Shown here: positions 35,001 to 45,400 of the stretch, piece after piece
Position numbering within the stretch: the stretch's first letter is position 1
How the letters are laid out: each line of letters starts with the position of its first letter
Assembly (NCBI RefSeq): GCF_025370935.1
Contig: NC_133491.1
Location: 3,831,192-3,895,191, forward strand
Direction: 5' to 3'
DNA: 64,000 bases
DNA from: Choristoneura fumiferana
Lineage: Eukaryota; Arthropoda; Insecta; Lepidoptera; Tortricidae
Translations under genes and position numbers: made by a program
Notes under the pieces: generated by a model
What the model was told of the DNA's origin: nothing
Databases searched by the model: none
Seen by the model: only the letters and a program-made list of their open reading frames with translations

Positions 35001-36372
35001 TCCAAATTAACTAATTCTAAACATCAAAGGCGAGTAAATCACTAACCCTGGAAGACTCCGGCGAAATGCTCGACGATGTCAGTAGAGTCACGCAACAAGG
35101 GGGTCTCAAAATGAATATGGAGAAGACGAATATAATTACGAACTCCCTAGTCAGATCCTACCTCCTTGGAAATTGCAAATGATAGTATACCCGTGAAAAA
35201 TAGGCCCGTTAGGTAAATCAAACTTCGATAAAGATGTCACTCCGTGAATCCAGCTCGGTGCAATAGCGTTCGGGAAGCTACGCAGTATCACGTCCAAAAT
35301 ACCGCAGTGTCTCTAGACAAAGATATTTGAACAGTGTGTGTTGCCAGTGACAACATACGAAGCTGAGATGTGGTCGCTCACAATGTGTCTCATAATACGC
35401 TCAAAGTTACTCTAAGAGCAATGGAGCGAGTTATGCACGGATTTTCCATGCGTAATCGAATCAGAAATGAGGAAATTCGCAGGCTGACATGATGATGATG
35501 AACTAATACCGTTGTCTAAATCTCTTTAATATATGAACAAACGTCCATATTTATTGTGCTTTTACTTTCATCGAAGATAACTGTTCAAATTTTAACAATT
35601 ATCTTATTTTATTCTGTAATTTCCAGCACATCCAAATTGCATACTCTTCATCACTCACGGCGGTCTTTTGTCGACTACTGAAACTCTTCACTACGGCGTC
35701 CCAATCATTGGCATACCGGTCTTCGGCGACCAGTTCATAAATGTCAACCGAGCTGTACATAAGGGCTTTGCCAAAGTCGTCTCCTTGGGTTATGATACCC
35801 CAGTCCACTTGAAAGCTGCTATTGACGATATGCTTGGAAATCCAAGGTGAGGTGTTTTAATGTTATGACTAGTGTCTAAATCACACTGTATTGAGATACC
35901 TGACAGAAGTTCTGCGGCCAAATTCACGTTTTGACGTATTCAGTTCATATTATGACACATAAATTAAGTGTAATCACGCCGAATTTCTTTGTAATTTCGG
36001 CTAAGTGTACTTAGTTTAAACTTTAACAGTCTTATTTTTATTTTTGTGGATATGAAAGGAAATTGAGGTTTGATTTTATGTTTTAGGTATCGTAAGAGAG
36101 TTAAAGAGCTTTCATTTATTTACCATGATCGCCTGGTTCCTCCTGGCAAAGAACTGGTCTACAGGGTGGAGCACGTGGTCAAAACAGGTGGTGCGCCGCA
36201 TTTGCGCTCCCCGGCGCTCATGTTGCCCTTGTACCAGAAGATGTATCTGGACCTGTTGTTAGTAGTTATAGTAGTTTTATACGCTATGTCATATATGTTT
36301 GAAAAGTTGTTAAATAAACTGAATACATTGTTCCGGAAACAAAAGTCATTGGGTAAACAAAAGACTAATTAA
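29086..36372 (+). CDS. UDP-glycosyltransferase UGT-B, 8 exons, intact
   Basis: Same reaction and ER location as UGT-A. Coding exons: 29086-29241, 30731-30821, 32555-32747, 33358-33552, 33909-34128, 34711-34930, 35627-35846 and 36087-36372. They join in frame to 526 residues. The start follows an acceptor (TTATTTCCAG, 29080) by five bases, giving a hydrophobic leader of about 19 residues. His35 in GKSHGILGE is the predicted base. The acceptor domain continues through exons 2-5. The UGT signature lies at about 351-394 (FAPQQSIL, ITHGGLLSTTET, GDQ). A single transmembrane helix is followed by a KQKTN tail (KxKxx ER retrieval). AATAAA is at 36379-36384. The exon 6 donor (TTAG|GTGCGT) is weaker than in the paralogues. 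In exon 8 LYRVEH and LPLYQ replace the more usual LVHWVEH and LPWYQ. No frame break was found; the best candidate for a single-copy working gene here. Confidence 0.92.
29455..29830. mobile_element. Interrupted foldback element in UGT-B intron 1
   Basis: Related to 19950-20240: GTTAGTTTTACTCGATTATT and GTGATAGACTTTTATATACT on the left, GGTTTTTAAAGAAAATAAAA on the right. The hairpin loop is replaced by about 150 unrelated bases (29620-29765). Confidence 0.5.
29886..30408. repeat. ~260-bp direct tandem duplication
   Basis: 29886-30149 and 30150-30408 are two head-to-tail copies, both running from CACGAATATCTTTT to TTAATCCTGCCGTG. They differ by a few substitutions and short deletions. The second copy continues into the longer repeat that ends with an A-run at 30619, so the duplication includes the 5' part of that element. 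Confidence 0.85.
30342..30619 (+). repeat. Poly-A-tailed retroelement 3' end
   Basis: ACCTTGTGCAAGGTCCGCCC, CACTTGAGGTATCCCATCTT and CTCTTACCATCAGGAAACCC, followed by an A-run at 30605-30619. This tail is common in lepidopteran genomes and is probably a LINE (RTE-like) or SINE 3' end; the class is uncertain. Fragments also occur at 21007-21055 and 30090-30149. Confidence 0.6.
30847..31235 (+). repeat. Interspersed repeat CCGGCCAAGAGCGTG...GGAACCCTA
   Basis: Starts AAACCGGCCAAGAGCGTGTC, passes through GGACGGACAGACAGACAGAC and ends GGCTACGGAACCCTAAA, about 390 bp. A 5' partial copy is at 29298-29410 in UGT-B intron 1 and a 3' partial copy at 7440-7612. It lies in intron 2, immediately after exon 2 of UGT-B. 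Confidence 0.65.
31294..31626 (+). mobile_element. Intact tRNA-headed SINE with 11-bp duplication
   Basis: Begins ATGAAGCCGTGGTGGCCTAG (A box), has a GTGGGTTCACACCCCGG B box and ends CAGTGGGACGTATATAGGCT followed by ATC/ATG repeats. ATCCTGTCGCC is duplicated at 31283-31293 and 31627-31637, a clear retrotransposition signature. It lies in UGT-B intron 2. Confidence 0.85.
32258..32478. mobile_element. TIR element (CAGTGGCGT ends) in UGT-B intron 2
   Basis: Left end CCAGTGGCGTTGTTAGGT is approximately inverted at the right (GGTAGCTACGCCACTGG). Internal blocks AGGGCCCCAACC and GGAGGCCCCGGGGCACTG are inverted pieces of one motif. The flanks GGTTCCATC and GTCCCACC could be a decayed 8-bp target duplication, which would suggest hAT. 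Tentative. Confidence 0.5.
35036..35495 (+). pseudogene. RTE-like LINE reverse-transcriptase remnant
   Basis: Forward frames, with shifts between them, give DVSRVTQQGGLKMNMEKTN, then IQLGAIAFGKLRSITSKIPQ-like and VTTYEAEMWSLT-like blocks, and ending RNRIRNEEIRR. These match the thumb and C-terminal region of RTE-clade LINE ORF2 as I know it. Frameshifts make it non-functional. It fills most of UGT-B intron 6. Confidence 0.75.
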
Positions 36373-36788
36373 GTTGTGAATAAAATGTTTGCTTGACTTA
36401 GCCATTTTTTAAATTGTCATTCTGGGTTAGCACCTACCTACCTATACCGTCAGAATTTATAAAAATCCTCTCCAAGCGGACCTCTATATGCCTCAAGAAA
36501 TATGTCTATAAAATTTCAAATCTCTGGTTTCAATAAGAAGGTTCGGCTGGGCAATGATGATGTTATTTTAAAAAGAACTAGGTAGATCAATTATGAAATA
36601 GGTCAGAAGTCCACGAACTCTTAGACTATACGACTTTTGAACCTCGTGTAACTATACTAAATACATATTCCTACTAACATATCTTGAAAACTTACTTTTT
36701 CGTTAGTCATCGTTCTAATCCAAAAATACATAATATTTATCTAAAATACGTAGACGATACCTACTACAAATCACCAAGTCATCCCAAC

Positions 36789-37852
36789 GGTGACCTGTCG
36801 TTTCGCCGAGTTTAATTACGCAGATTTTCGTTTCGCAGACAACTATTGGCAGATTTTTCTTTTGGCCGAGCAACGTTTGGTATAATTTCGTTACGCCTAT
36901 TATTCGTTTCGCCGAGTAGTCGGTAGGAAGAATAGCGATAAGCAGATTTACGTTTAGTAGATTGTTTGTTTCGTAATTGTTTCAGTTAACCGAACAACTG
37001 TTCGTCGAAACACGATAAGCAGAGTTATCACATGGCATTCATATTGATAAGTAGATTTAATGTTCAGTCGAATTAACTGTTCGTCGAGACACGATAAGCA
37101 GAGTTATCACATGGCATTCATATTGTTAAATAGTATTGATTTTTGTTTCGTAATCTGCGTAAATAAAATCGGCCAAACGACAGGTAGGATTATAATCAAA
37201 ATGTATTTAGGTGCGACGACGAGCGTTAGCGAGGAGGAGTGTTAGGTAGAATTGCGACCAACAATGCACGAGCCGAGCGAGCGAAGCGAGCGTGCCGCGG
37301 CAGCGGCCGGCGAAGTGCCAGAACCGAACTGCTATCATCGCGACTTGGTTTGTTTAGACTCCAATATAAAATAAATACAAATGATGGTCAATAATACGTT
37401 TACTACTTGCGTTATACGTTTAAAATTTGTGAGGGTACATAAGAAAATCATAAAGAATGCGCGGTCAGCACGGCCGGCGTGTAAAAATGCTAATGAGGCC
37501 GTAATCCACACATATTCGCGGTATTGAATGCCATTCCATATGCGAAACGAAAAGATGCGAAAAGTTGATAATGCGCACTGAATAATAGTTCAACCGTTAC
37601 AAAAGCGAAAGGTTGTTCGACCAAACGTGCAAAATGTGTAGTGATTAATAGGCCAAACGAATTTCTGTTAATAGTTGTTCGGCTTACTGACTCATATGCG
37701 AAGTAAATAGTCTGCTAAAGGTTGCGTTACGAAACGTTACTCGGCGAAACAATACATCTGCGTACAAATCCATCGGCGTACCGTTACTCGACGAAACGTT
37801 GTCTGCCAATCAATAATCTGCCTAAAAATAGTCGGCGAATCATTAGGTAACC
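36789..37852. mobile_element. Mutator-like nonautonomous element, 9-bp duplication
   Basis: CATCCCAAC is duplicated exactly at 36780-36788 and 37853-37861. The imperfect terminal inverted repeat begins GGTGACCTGTCGTTTCGCCG on the left and, on the complement of the right end, GGTTACCTAATGATTCGCCG. The 1064-bp interior repeats short motifs such as GTTTCGCCGAG, TTCGTCGA and GATAAGCAGAGTTATCACAT (the last duplicated at 37017 and 37096). A 9-bp target duplication is characteristic of Mutator-like elements. No transposase frame is visible. Confidence 0.75.
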
Positions 37853-37944
37853 CATCCCAACACAGCAAAATTTCATATAAATTAAGTAAAGTAAGTAGGT
37901 AGGTAGGGTAAAGTAACCGACATCATCAAATCATTTCATTTCAT

Positions 37945-38220
37945 TAACCGACTTCAAAAAAGGAGGAGGTTCTATGTTCCAATGTTTGTATTTTTTTTTC
38001 ATCATCATCCCAGCCTATATACGTCCCACTGCTGGGCAGAGGCCTCCTCTCAGAGCAAGAGGGCTTGGGCCATAGTTCCCACGCGGGCCCAGTGCGGATT
38101 GGGAACTTCACACGCACCATTGAATTGCTTCGCAGGTTTGTGCAGGTTTCCTTACGATGTTTTCCTTCACCGCAAAGCTCGTGGTAAATTTCAAATGTAA
38201 TTCCGGATTCTTTTTTCATT
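37945..38220 (-). mobile_element. SINE (minus strand) inside a CCGACTTCAAAAAAGGAGG repeat
   Basis: 37945-37995 is an end of the inverted-repeat family seen at 16944. From 37998 the minus strand carries the TGATGATGA SINE: CCAGCCTATATACGTCCCAC, GAGGCCTCCTCTCAGAGC and CCACGCGGGCCCAGTGC. It stops near 38216, lacking the tRNA-like head, so it is 5'-truncated. Confidence 0.7.
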
Positions 38221-38299
38221 TCATCATAATTATTTGCATTTGCAAGCTGAAATGGCAGTGGACTAGTCACATACCTAAGCCTTAAAACTGATGTCCTTT

Positions 38300-38520
38300 G
38301 GGGTAGACTGAGTCAAGACCGCGGGACAACAAACGTAGTGTAGGTGTCCTAAAGCTACTCGTATATTATCAGTGGTGCAATGATACTCGTAGATATGGGT
38401 ATGGAAACGGGCAGAGATTGGATGAGGAGAGCTGAAGATTGAGCTCAGCGGTGTACCATGGGAGAGGCCATATCTAGCAGTGGACTGATCTAGGATAAAG
38501 TGATGATGATGATAAAGTAA
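38300..38520 (+). pseudogene. LINE ORF2 C-terminal remnant
   Basis: A forward frame reads TGRDWMRRAEDRAQ, similar to the GxxWMRxAEDRxxW block near the end of RTE-like ORF2, followed by GCAGTGGACTGATCTAGG and ATGATGATGAT. Only about 100 bases are recognisable. Confidence 0.5.
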
Positions 38521-38803
38521 GTATATGTAGTAGGTTACAGTTCGTATAAAATTAACAAAAGTTTATGAGATAAATGCTACTGGTCACTAGACTTTGACTG
38601 TTGAGAGGTTCCGGGTTCGAATCCCTGTAGGGACAGACATTTGTCTGATGAATATAAATGTATATAATCGAGTCATGGATGTCATATGTATTTAATTTAA
38701 GTATGAAACATGTCGAGCTAAACTCGATTTAAGACGTGAGTTATCTGGGTCATTATATTTAATATAAGTATGTATTGTATAAAAACGATTGTATTCACTT
38801 GTA

Positions 38804-39486
38804 TAGTTGAAACATTTTGAACTGAGCTCATCCACTACGATGCCACTGATCACTAGTTGGAAAAGAGGACTCAAGATCCTGGAAGAAATAAAACAAATGT
38901 TCATAGGACAATATCTTGTAAGTCTAAGAGAGAGATTCCGGTCTGAGCCCAAGCAACCCAGAGTAATATCACACAAAGCACCAGAAATCGGGGATCTAGT
39001 ACAAATCAAAGCCGAAAGTAAAACAGAATTAACTGGAAAGTTGGCAAAATTGTGGATATGAGGGAAAGTACTGACCGCAAATGCAGAGTAGCGGAGGTCA
39101 AAGTGGACGGCTCCATTTTGACACGTTCCATAGGACATCTGTATCCGCTAGAGGTCGAAAGCGATCCCATACCTGATGATGATACTTCAGAAAGGGTAAG
39201 GAATAAGGACCAGGAAACAGCCTTCAACGAGTCAGCACATGATTCGGTGACATCATCACGACCAACGCCTCAAGAATCAGAAACTGTGGACCCTGTGGAA
39301 CTAGCAGATCCAGAGGTTGAAGAAAGTGCATCGGCGATGGATGACGGAACCCCCATGGAAATGGCAGGTTCTTTGGATATCCATGGACAAGACTTTGTTG
39401 CAGGTAAAGAAAGACGTGCCGCGGCTGTAAGAGCCAGAGAGAAAATTCTGGAGTGGACACGGCACCTGCTAACCATACTAGAGTGA
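38804..39486 (+). pseudogene. BEL/Pao retrotransposon integrase C-terminal remnant
   Basis: The frame from about 38804 to 39057 contains QYLVSLRERFRSE and HKAPEIGDLVQIK. After a +/-1 shift near 39055 it continues in another frame with RVAEVKVDGSILTRSIGHL and YPLEVE. This order (SLRER, then PxxGDLVxI, then RxVxVxxxDGxxLxRxIxxLYPLE) matches the C-terminal domain (DUF5641-like) of BEL/Pao polyproteins. An acidic low-complexity tail runs to the stop at 39486. The upstream pol is missing, so it is a decayed 3' fragment. I found no pair of LTRs. Confidence 0.7.
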
Positions 39487-40335
39487 AAGTCCTTTGCCCT
39501 TGGGAGTGTCGCGCACAACGCGATTTGCCATATATAACTCGGTAAGTGTCACAGCCCTAGTATGTGTAATACATTTTTAATGTGATCACATTGCTTTCCT
39601 TATTGGTCTAATATTGTGTGTTGGCACTACCGTATAGTGTAATGGCGATACAATGAACAAACGAGGGAAAAGAACTAAGCTGGTGCCCTAGTATAGAGAG
39701 AGGTCAGTTCCTTCCTGAAACTCGGCTGTAACCTCAGGTGAGTGTTTTGCTATGTAATATTAATTGCCATGATCATGGAGTGTGTAAGGATGTCCGCTAT
39801 TTAATACAGGGTAGATTCCGTACATGGGTCCAGTAAGCGCTAGAGTACATTGTACACTTGGTAATGTCATAGACAGCGAAGCGCATAAACTAGACATGGA
39901 GCAAGTATCTTTTGCCCAGCATTAACGGTCGTAATGATGATGGAGCAACCGAGGTCAGGACTATGGGGATGGTGGAGGTCCTCGTGGGGGCTGCCCCCAC
40001 GTCTGGCGGGTGCCAGGCCAGATCACAGGCAAACTGAACCGGCCAGGAGCCTATTGATCGGTCGGGATAGGTTAGAAGATCACTGGTAGGCCCAGGATCT
40101 CTCTGTCTAAGCATTGAGGCACCCGGGCATATCGCTGTGCCTAGACCGGAGTAAATCGACCGTAAGCTAAGCATGCTAAGCCTGCTAGGCCTAAGCCTTG
40201 CTTGTGATAAGAATGTGGCACAGCCACACCGCGTTGGGATTGGGAATCACTGTTATCACATATCTTGTGAAGCCGAAATAAGAACTCGTCCTTACACACT
40301 TCAGCTATATTTGTCGCCTTATTATTGCTGTGTAC
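39487..40335. other. Unassigned DNA between retroelement remnants
   Basis: No gene recognised. It follows the stop of the BEL/Pao remnant and could include its 3' LTR, but I did not find a matching second LTR in the window. The segment near 39955-40130 is unusually GC-rich (CTCGTGGGGGCTGCCCCCAC). Confidence 0.4.
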
Positions 40336-40337
40336 CA

Positions 40338-40965
40338 TTAGCACCCCAGGTATATATGTATGACATTTATGGAAGCATAGAAGGGGCGACAGCCTATGAG
40401 GCCATTTGCTCTTATAACTGATATGATTTTCTTATACTCTTCAGCATTGTTGACATGAATGTGAAGTAGGTATTTGTTGATTAACTTGAATTTGAAGTTT
40501 CCATTACTGGTTACGGTTTGAAGTAGCTTCGATAGTTCAGTGACATCCTCTATGCCATTGAGAACGATTGGAGGGGGTTTGCTGCGTTTCGGATGATCGG
40601 TATTTGATAATTCATCGGTTGGGTCCAAAGGCAAGGTGTTAAAACGGTTGTTTGTTGTGGTGCTCTGGCCCTTTGGTGGGGAACCACTATACTTTCTATT
40701 CTATAGGATGATAGCACCACTTGCCATGGTAGAGGAGCAGGATATTCAGGGTTGTTTTCCAGGAAGGTTATTTCCGGCGAGTATCTAATCTGATTTGATT
40801 GCTCTGCATTAACCGTTTGATTGCCTTGTGATGTCCTCCCTATATCAGAGAGGGATGTTGAGCGTTGTCTGTTAAACAAGCCTGGGTGGAATACTTGTTG
40901 AGTTAACAATTTGTGTTGTGGTTGAGGGTCTAATGGCGGATTTGACTTCATTTTTGTTCCCACGG
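40338..40965 (-). pseudogene. Jockey-like LINE ORF1 (gag-like) remnant
   Basis: On the minus strand, two overlapping frames are joined by a shift near 40550-40640. The upstream part (40963 down) is Gln/Pro-rich. The downstream part contains PPPIVLNGIEDVTELSKLL, FKFKLINKYLLHIHV and EEYKKIISVIRANGLIG. This block resembles the N-terminal part of the RNA-binding gag of Jockey-clade LINEs as I know it. The zinc-knuckle region is lost. Confidence 0.65.
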
Positions 40966-41480
40966 TGGAATTGTTGACCCTACTCGTGACATTTTATGCA
41001 CTTTTTTTTTATTATTATATTTTTATTTTTACTACTAGCAACACTTATTCGTTTAAATTTTGGTGGGTAGATGGAGAAAGTTATCATCAAGTGAGGGTAG
41101 GTTGTTATTCCTCCAGTGTGAAGTGTCACTAGCGTATTTGTAGCTGGAAATTACGCCTTCACAGTTTGAGATATTTCAAGATAACATTATCACACGTGAA
41201 TCAGACGATACTGTTCGCATTAACAACACCAGTTGGCACAAATACACATACAGGCACTGTATTATTTCAAATCTTCAGGAGAGTTGTTGACAGTTGACTT
41301 TTTGACAGGTAAGAGTCCAATGATAAAATGATTGTTAAAAACAGTGGTGAGCTCATTGAGATTTGAATATGATCGGGATTGGCATTCAAATGTAAGTAAC
41401 TACGGAGTAATCGTGAAAAATTGCATTGTTTACACAATTGTTTTTTTCCATTGAATAGTACTTTATTTCAGACAGTGGCA

Positions 41481-41574
41481 TATTTAAATAAATGACGAAT
41501 AATTTTGGCTCGGCAGTAGGAGAAGGTCGGATCGATAGTGTAGACGGAAAGATAGTGCTAGTGATCTGTCACAG
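41481..41574 (+). promoter_or_regulatory. Candidate promoter and 5'UTR exon of UGT-C
   Basis: TATTTAAA (41481) stands about 34 bases before GGCAGTAGGAG, a weak arthropod initiator (consensus TCAGT). A donor at CACAG|GTAAAT (GT 41575-41576) would splice to the acceptor at 42461, two bases before the start codon. The block is conserved in UGT-D. Inferred. Confidence 0.45.
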
Positions 41575-42065
41575 GTAAATCGATGTCAAAATAATAAAAA
41601 AAAATTATATATAAATAATATGTATCTCAGCGTTTGTCAATTGTTTCTTTCTTTATTTTTGTACAATACAGTTTACATAACATAACAATCTAATTCTATG
41701 TTACAATAGCATAATGTCAACTTTAACAAGATACTTAATTGCTTCGCGCGATTCAGAGTTACTTGTGGAGCAGAGCATTGTTAGGGTTGAGGGGATTTGG
41801 TATATGCACCGAGGTTGCAGTCAAGGACTCGTCATTTGAATGAGCGTGTCCAGAATGTTTGCTGTCGATTTGTTTCGTTGTGCCACCTAGAAGTCATATA
41901 ACGCCACTTCTTAATAGAGCTTCTATGCTGAACATGTCATCGCGGAGACACGTACATCTTGCAGACTTGCAAGATTTCCCCTTTTCATAGCAGATACGGA
42001 ACCCGACCCCGACATTGTCTGTTAGAATTGGCATTCTAACAGGGTGCCCCCCCCCCCCACAGAGA

Positions 42066-42370
42066 ATTTAGTTCATCATCAGCCGGAAGACGTCCACTGC
42101 TGAACAAAGGCCTCCCCCTTAGAACGACAACTCGCCACTTGCATCCACCGGTTTCCCGCAACTCTCACGATGTCGTCAGTCCACCTGCAGGGCTACTACG
42201 AAACTTTAAACTCGAAGTTCGCATCGTACCGTCCCTATCGCTCTCCTATTAAATTCGAGTTTCGCAGTAGCCCTGCTGGCCTGCCAACGCTTCGTCTTCC
42301 GGTTCGTGGTCGCCACTCGAGGACTTTTCTCCCCCAACGGTTATCTGTTCTTCGAGCGATGTGGCTCGCC
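42066..42370 (-). pseudogene. RTE-like LINE remnant with MITE inside (UGT-C upstream)
   Basis: Minus-strand frames give WTDDIVRVAGNRWMQVA and EAFVQQWTSSG, the end of an RTE-like ORF2. The fragment is split at 42190-42273 by a GGGCTACTACG foldback MITE. The same arrangement is present in copy 2 (51125-51430), so both insertions predate the duplication. Confidence 0.7.
42190..42273. mobile_element. GGGCTACTACG foldback MITE, internally deleted
   Basis: Ends GGGCTACTACGAAACT and CGAGTTTCGCAGTAGCCC are inverted. 84 bp, against 119 bp for the orthologous copy at 51255-51373 and 120 bp for the family copy at 59772-59891. The missing 35 bp are internal. Confidence 0.75.
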
Positions 42371-42463
42371 CATTGCCACTTCAACTTACATATTTTTCCA
42401 GCTATAGAATTTAGTTAAATTTAAAACAATGTGTCGACTGCATTATTTATATATTTTACAGAA

Positions 42464-45400
42464 ATGTTGAAATCTGTGTTGATATTACCGGTTCTCGCGC
42501 TGTGCGCTTGCGAAGCCTACAAGATCCTCGTGATATTCCAACTGCCTGGTAAAAGCCACTCTATACTCGGAGATGGCTATGTCAGGCATCTGATTAAGGC
42601 TGGCCATGAGGTATGTTTATTTTGTCTTGTCACTAAAGGGCGAGGGTCGGTCAAGGAAGGAACCAATGGGGATCAACAAAAAAGGACTGACCCAAGCACC
42701 CCTCAGAGCCTAATAGGAGCTTTCCAGCAAATGGCTGAAGCAAGGGTGACACTCTTTCCCGGCCTGGATAATACCGACCCTGTTTTCCGTGTACCCGCCC
42801 ATAGAAGCTCCTGTCAGTTTCTATGGGCATGTACACAAAAAACAGGGCCGGTATTTCCATGTCGGTGTTATCGGTGCGGGGAAAGAGTGTCACCCTGAAG
42901 CAAGATTCTGTGGGTAAACAAGAAACCCCTCCAACTCTCCTCCCCGTAGTAAGCTCCACGAAGTTAGGGACGTGAAGGCGGGTTTTTTAGCCGGTGAGAG
43001 TCCGGTACTGTCTGGCCCTCCGTTCCCAGTCGTCCATAACGGACTTTTCCCGACTGCACATCCCCATCTCCTATAAAGCACCTCATATTAAATGAGAAAA
43101 ATCAACACAAGTAAACAAAAGCAAGGACTTAGTATCATTGGCCCTTAAGGCTACTCGAATTTTCGCATTTAATTTTCTTATAGTATGCCAGGCCCCACGA
43201 GGTTCAATTCCAATTTCTTCGCAATCGAAGTGAAAAGCAGAATGTTGTTCATAAAACTCATTTTATTTACCCTCGATTTAACTGCCGGCTAAAATAGTGC
43301 GTTTTATACACTTGTTGTACAATCTCGTATTGTTTCACAGGTGTGGTATATTACTCCGTATCCAAAAAAAGATGTTCCTGCTAATCTGCATCAAATCGAT
43401 ATCAGTGAAGTGTCAGCAAGCCCTCTTGGTATGTCCTACGATCCTAACACTATAATACCCTTTTATTTAATAATGCCAATCGAGACCAGTCACAAGCAAC
43501 AGACGTTTCAAATGGTTCTCTATCATTTACCCGAATTTCATATGCCTGAATGTTTCGTTTTCTAGAATTTTCATTTGCCATAAAGTACTTTATTTTTGAA
43601 ATAGTAATTTCTTTAGAGTTGATAATTAAACTAACCAAACCTAACCTACTGCATTCTATATGATGACATTTAAAGAAATCCTGAAAACAGTACGTTTCTA
43701 TATATTTTATGGCAAACGTTGGTATGGCAAGTGAAATTCGGGCAAGTAAAGGTAAACGGTTTCAAATATAAATTAACCTTACAGAGAGCTTAACTAACAT
43801 TAACGCAGTATTGGATAAGGAACAAGACTTAACTGACGAGAGTAAGTTCTTTGATCTTTTCTTGAACGTCACGAGAATAACACTGAACAATCAACATGTG
43901 AAGAATATGCTTGATGATCCGAACCAGACCTTTGACGTCGTAGTTGCTGAGTGGATGTTTTTGGACATCTTGGCTGGGTAAGCTTGCCATGAACACTACC
44001 GTTCGTTGTTAACAACCACCACTAAACGATACCCCTACAGGTGTGGTTGCCATAAAGGATTTGACGATGACACCACTAATGAATAGTGGTGTTGCCAAAT
44101 AGATAAAAAGAGCCAATCAACCATTGAGAGTTAGGTACTAGCTCGATATATCTAATATTCAAACGATATCCCAACATTATGGTGGTGTCGTCGTTAACAA
44201 ATGCTATTTGTCAACGACACCATGTACTCGTATCTATACTATATATGTGTATTTATTAACAATGAACTAATAGTACTTATTTAGTATTAGATTTTGTTAC
44301 TAGTTGCAAATAAGTACTGTTTTCTTTTTCAGCTGTTACAATTAACATATTTAACTTAGGGTAACTACTAGGAATTTTTAATTCCTTGTTTTGGTTGTGA
44401 TAGCTACATAATTATGTAAAAATGTGTCCTTTAAAAATTGGTAATCATAATGATTTAGCGATTGGCAATTTGGCTCGCTTCAATTTTTAACTTAAGTACA
44501 TAGATTTACTGAGTAAGTATAGATTTCTGGATTTCAGAAACAATCCAAGCATAAAAATAGTCGATTTCAGATTTTCCGCTGTTTTCGGAGCGCCGTTGAT
44601 CTGGTCGTCTTCTATTGAACCTCATCCGATCATTCTGGAGCTCATGGGAGAGGAAGTGAATACAGCGTACACACCCGACATTTGCTCTTCGAGCGCCCCA
44701 CCTTATAGTTTCGTTGACCGAGTTAATTCACTCTTCAAGAATAGCGCTTTGAAACTGTTCAAGTTTTTGTAAGTATATGTTTTGTATCGATGTCGTGAAA
44801 GTCATATTAGGATATGCCGCATAGCCGTGCTGTGCTTGGTTTAAGAATAGGACGGACATATTTCTTCCGGTCCACGGACAGGAACGTAGTGTAGGGCGTC
44901 CTGAGGCACGGTGGACGGATGACCTTAAGAGGGTCGCTGGCAGCGGATGGATGCGAGGGGCTGAAGACAGAGTGTTGTAGCGCGCCATTCAAGAGGCCTA
45001 TGTCCAGCAGTGGACTGCTGTAGCCTGATGATGATGATTTCTACCCGTGGGTGTCGTAAAAGGCGACTAAGTGACCTAATGCTAGAGCAGCTCTTTGTAC
45101 AGCCAACTTTGTAGTTCTGGACTTTGTGGTTCTGGACTCTAGCTCTGCGGTGTGGAAGGTAAGTTCACAAGAAAGTTGTCATGAAGATATGATAACGGTA
45201 GAAAGAAAGACTTACCATGATTTCAGTTTCATGTATTAAATAAACACAATTTTTTACAGAAACACAAGCACAAGCAACTGACATATATATGGTAAAAACA
45301 AAAGCTATAAAAAATAGACAATAAAAAGTACAAAACATGTAAAAACCCCAAACCATTCTGTCGAGAGTTTAGTAACTTAGTTTTTAACCCTCGACGTAAA

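Noticed and set aside
38692..39518. Long minus-strand frames
   Set aside because: Antisense of the BEL/Pao integrase remnant, which makes sense only on the plus strand.
42431..42463. Upstream in-frame ATG for UGT-C (and 51531 for UGT-D)
   Set aside because: It precedes the acceptor TTTTACAG at 42461 and would spoil the short leader peptide; paralogues start 2-5 bases after the acceptor, so 42464 and 51564 are preferred.
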